A stretch of 64,000 nt of DNA, from the NCBI GenBank assembly GCA_019192455.1, contig JAHCML010000003.1, positions 1,452,160 to 1,516,159 of the forward strand, in the 5' to 3' direction. Below the pieces are notes generated by a model. The model did no database searches and was not told where the DNA came from. It worked only from the letters and a program-made list of their open reading frames with translations. Of this stretch, positions 62,269 through 64,000 are shown piece after piece. The position numbers and the translations under genes are program-made. How positions within the stretch are numbered: the first letter of the stretch is position 1; every line of letters begins with the position of its first letter. Origin of the DNA: Alphaproteobacteria bacterium SS10 (GTDB taxonomy: Bacteria; Pseudomonadota; Alphaproteobacteria; TMED2).

Positions 62269-64000
62269 TTACTGGCGAATGATGCCCCGCTCGGTGACCA
62301 CTTCCCAACCGTTGAAGCTGCGGCGGATTTCGGTCACCCGGCCTAGACCAGGCAGGAAATCACCTCGATTAACCGTCAGAACCGTGCCGGAGTCTTGGGC
62401 AGAGACCCAAGCGGTACCAGCAGCCACACCGCGCAGCAGATAGGCGCCACTAGGTTGTGCCAGCTGAGCTTGGGCAACTTGCACCGGCAGGCGGGCACCA
62501 AATGGGCCGGGCTGGGTCAATGGGCCTTGGGCCAAGAAGCGACCAGGTTTCTGTGCCGGCACTGGTGGTGGTGTGCGTGGCGCCGCTGACCGACGGATCA
62601 CTGGTGGACGATCTGCCTGCGCGGCTGCAACAACCGGGGTTGGCGCAGCGGTAGCTGAAGCAGGCTCTGATGCTTCCATCATAGCCTCACCCGAGGCTGC
62701 AGCATCCGCACCACCAGAAACCCCAAGCGCTTGGTTCATGCGCGCTTCCAAATCAGCCACTGCATCCGGGGCTGCTGCCGCAACCTCCATCGTCTCCGGT
62801 TCTGGCGTTGCTGGCTCTGATGCTTCAGCCATCATAGGTTCGATAGCGGTTGGCTCAGCAACCGGCGCCGAGGCTGGTGCCACTGCGACTGGCGTCGGCG
62901 CAGAGGCCATCACCTCTTGCTGCTCGCGGATCAGGTCAATCTGACGCTCCAAGCCGTTGATCTTGGCCTCGAGCAAGACACGCTCTTCTTCAAATACGCT
63001 CTCAACCGTTGATCGCAACTCACCACGAATAGAGCTGATACCACTCTGGATCTCTTGTCTCAGATCACCGCGGAGATTGGTGGCGATCTGGTCAAGGTCA
63101 GCTTGTGACACACCACCGGATAGTCCGGTCGGCAGCTGTACGGCAGGCGCGGGCGTAGGCGCCGCGACAGGAGCAGGCGCCGGCGCTTGTACTGGCTCTG
63201 GCAGCGGATCGGTGGAAAGCCCCAAAGATGGAGACAAACCAGTACCTGGCGTTGTCGGTGGTGGGAGGCTCGGTGCGCCCCCGCCGATTGGCGCTGGTGT
63301 TGTTGGCTGACCCAGGCTTGCAATATCAACATTGCCGCCACCGGTTGGCAAACCGCCGGTCGCTGGCTGTGGTAGCCCCCCGAGATCAGGAATACCACCA
63401 AGGTCAGTTGGCAAGCCGCCCGTAGCTGGCTGAGGCAACCCACCTAAATCGGTTGGAATGCCGCCGGTCACTGGCTGTGGTAGGCCAAGATTTGGTGGCG
63501 ACACCTGGGAAAGATCCGGGGATGGAATATTGTCTATACCCGGCAGGTTATTCGCGAGATCGCCAATACCGCCCTGCCCGGTCACCACAGGCTGACCAAT
63601 CGGCGGCGTAAGTGGATCCGGCTGCACAAAATTACCAAGATCACCAGGCAGTGCATTTGGAATGCCAGGCGCCAATGGATCAGCTTGTTGAGGCGTATTG
63701 TTTGCAACCTGCGTTGGACCACTTGGATCCGGCGCATTCTGGTTCTGCGCTGTTTGCCCCGTAACCGGTGGCAAGGTTTGCCGTGGTGGCGGTGGCTCAG
63801 AACCGCCGCCCAGAATAAATGAATACGCGAAATACCCGATAAACAGCACAAAGCCGCCGATCATCAGGTTTGGCATTTGCTTTTGAATGAACGTGCGGTC
63901 ATCGCCGCCAGCGGCACCGTCTTCGTCTACACCGTCTTCGTCGAAGTCGTCTTCATCACCGTACTCGCCGCCGTCTTCATCCTCATCATCGTATGAGGAT
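62269..64000 (-). CDS. DotF/IcmG-like secretion protein (5' end beyond the window)
   Basis: At least 576 residues; the frame is open through the right edge, so a start at 63876 is internal. The visible N-terminal 41 residues are Asp/Glu-rich and lead into a membrane helix (MPNLMIGGFVLFIGYFAYSFILG). A Pro/Gly-rich periplasmic tract follows with tandem repeats of the type LPQPATGGLPTDLGG. Then comes a coiled coil (residues about 320-355 of the visible part), and a final block AYLLRGVAAGTAWVSAQDSGTVLTVNRGDFLPGLGRVTEIRRSFNGWEVVTERGIIRQ, similar to the C-terminus of IcmG/TraP. An acidic cytoplasmic start, one helix and that end fit DotF, although this protein is about twice as long. It is upstream of IcmC, as in Legionella. 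Confidence 0.6.
   Translation of the reverse strand, partial: SSYDDEDEDGGEYGDEDDFDEDGVDEDGAAGGDDRTFIQKQMPNLMIGGFVLFIGYFAYSFILGGGSEPPPPRQTLPPVTGQTAQNQNAPDPSGPTQVANNTPQQADPLAPGIPNALPGDLGNFVQPDPLTPPIGQPVVTGQGGIGDLANNLPGIDNIPSPDLSQVSPPNLGLPQPVTGGIPTDLGGLPQPATGGLPTDLGGIPDLGGLPQPATGGLPTGGGNVDIASLGQPTTPAPIGGGAPSLPPPTTPGTGLSPSLGLSTDPLPEPVQAPAPAPVAAPTPAPAVQLPTGLSGGVSQADLDQIATNLRGDLRQEIQSGISSIRGELRSTVESVFEEERVLLEAKINGLERQIDLIREQQEVMASAPTPVAVAPASAPVAEPTAIEPMMAEASEPATPEPETMEVAAAAPDAVADLEARMNQALGVSGGADAAASGEAMMEASEPASATAAPTPVVAAAQADRPPVIRRSAAPRTPPPVPAQKPGRFLAQGPLTQPGPFGARLPVQVAQAQLAQPSGAYLLRGVAAGTAWVSAQDSGTVLTVNRGDFLPGLGRVTEIRRSFNGWEVVTERGIIRQ

Noticed and set aside
41104-64000. R64-type shufflon or PilV adhesin
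   Set aside because: No pilV-like gene, recombinase or repeated inverted segments are present downstream of pilS.

Overview
The window is a GC-rich stretch of an alphaproteobacterial chromosome. The evidence is the order folK-rpoZ, the MipZ division ATPase, the block infA-maf-RNase E/G-yacG-tRNA-Phe, the ClpS/ClpA pair, and class II ribonucleotide reductase sequence of the long alphaproteobacterial type. I see no insertion sequences, CRISPR arrays or phage genes. The genus cannot be read from the sequence.

Left part (1-36200) is mostly housekeeping, with several unusual genes among it. In order it holds: rpoZ (cut by the window edge) and folK; a NYN-domain protein; a family 5 uracil-DNA glycosylase; a large NrdJ-like protein that has lost the ribonucleotide reductase active site and lies behind two NrdR-like boxes; a RidA protein; a COG3146 acyltransferase; a CaiB-type CoA transferase; clpS-clpA; a phasin with a histone-like N-terminus; a D,D-carboxypeptidase with a SPOR domain; a sugar-nucleotide operon (galU, ugd, phosphomannomutase); mipZ; a Pro/Ala-rich protein of unknown function; a TraA-type helicase without a relaxase; an IscX-like protein; a divergent RNase J-like enzyme; a FAD oxidase; a YjbH-type lipoprotein; a HAD phosphatase; tRNA-Phe; yacG, RNase G-like, maf and infA.

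Right part (36300-64000) is dominated by a type IVB (Dot/Icm, IncI-like) secretion system joined to an R64-type thin-pilus locus, nearly all on the minus strand. Read in the direction of transcription from the right edge: a DotF/IcmG-like protein (runs off the window), IcmC/DotE-like, three tandem IcmD/DotP copies, IcmJ/DotN, IcmB/DotO, DotD, DotC, DotB, IcmT, a small basic protein, a PilL/TcpQ-like protein, PilN secretin, PilO, PilP, PilQ ATPase, PilR, PilS pilin and a short PilT/DotB-like ATPase. A prepilin peptidase, a CPWC thiol-disulfide protein, an HTH-like protein and three unknown proteins lie just to the left and probably serve the same machine. The order G-C-D-J-B followed by D-C-B matches that known from Legionella icm/dot loci, so IcmE/DotG, IcmK/DotH and IcmL/DotI are expected just beyond the right edge.

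The most notable items are the chromosomal Dot/Icm plus thin-pilus locus with its triplicated icmD, the NrdR-box-controlled ribonucleotide reductase pseudoenzyme, the phasin with a probable internal translation start, and a long conserved-looking hairpin in the mipZ upstream gap.
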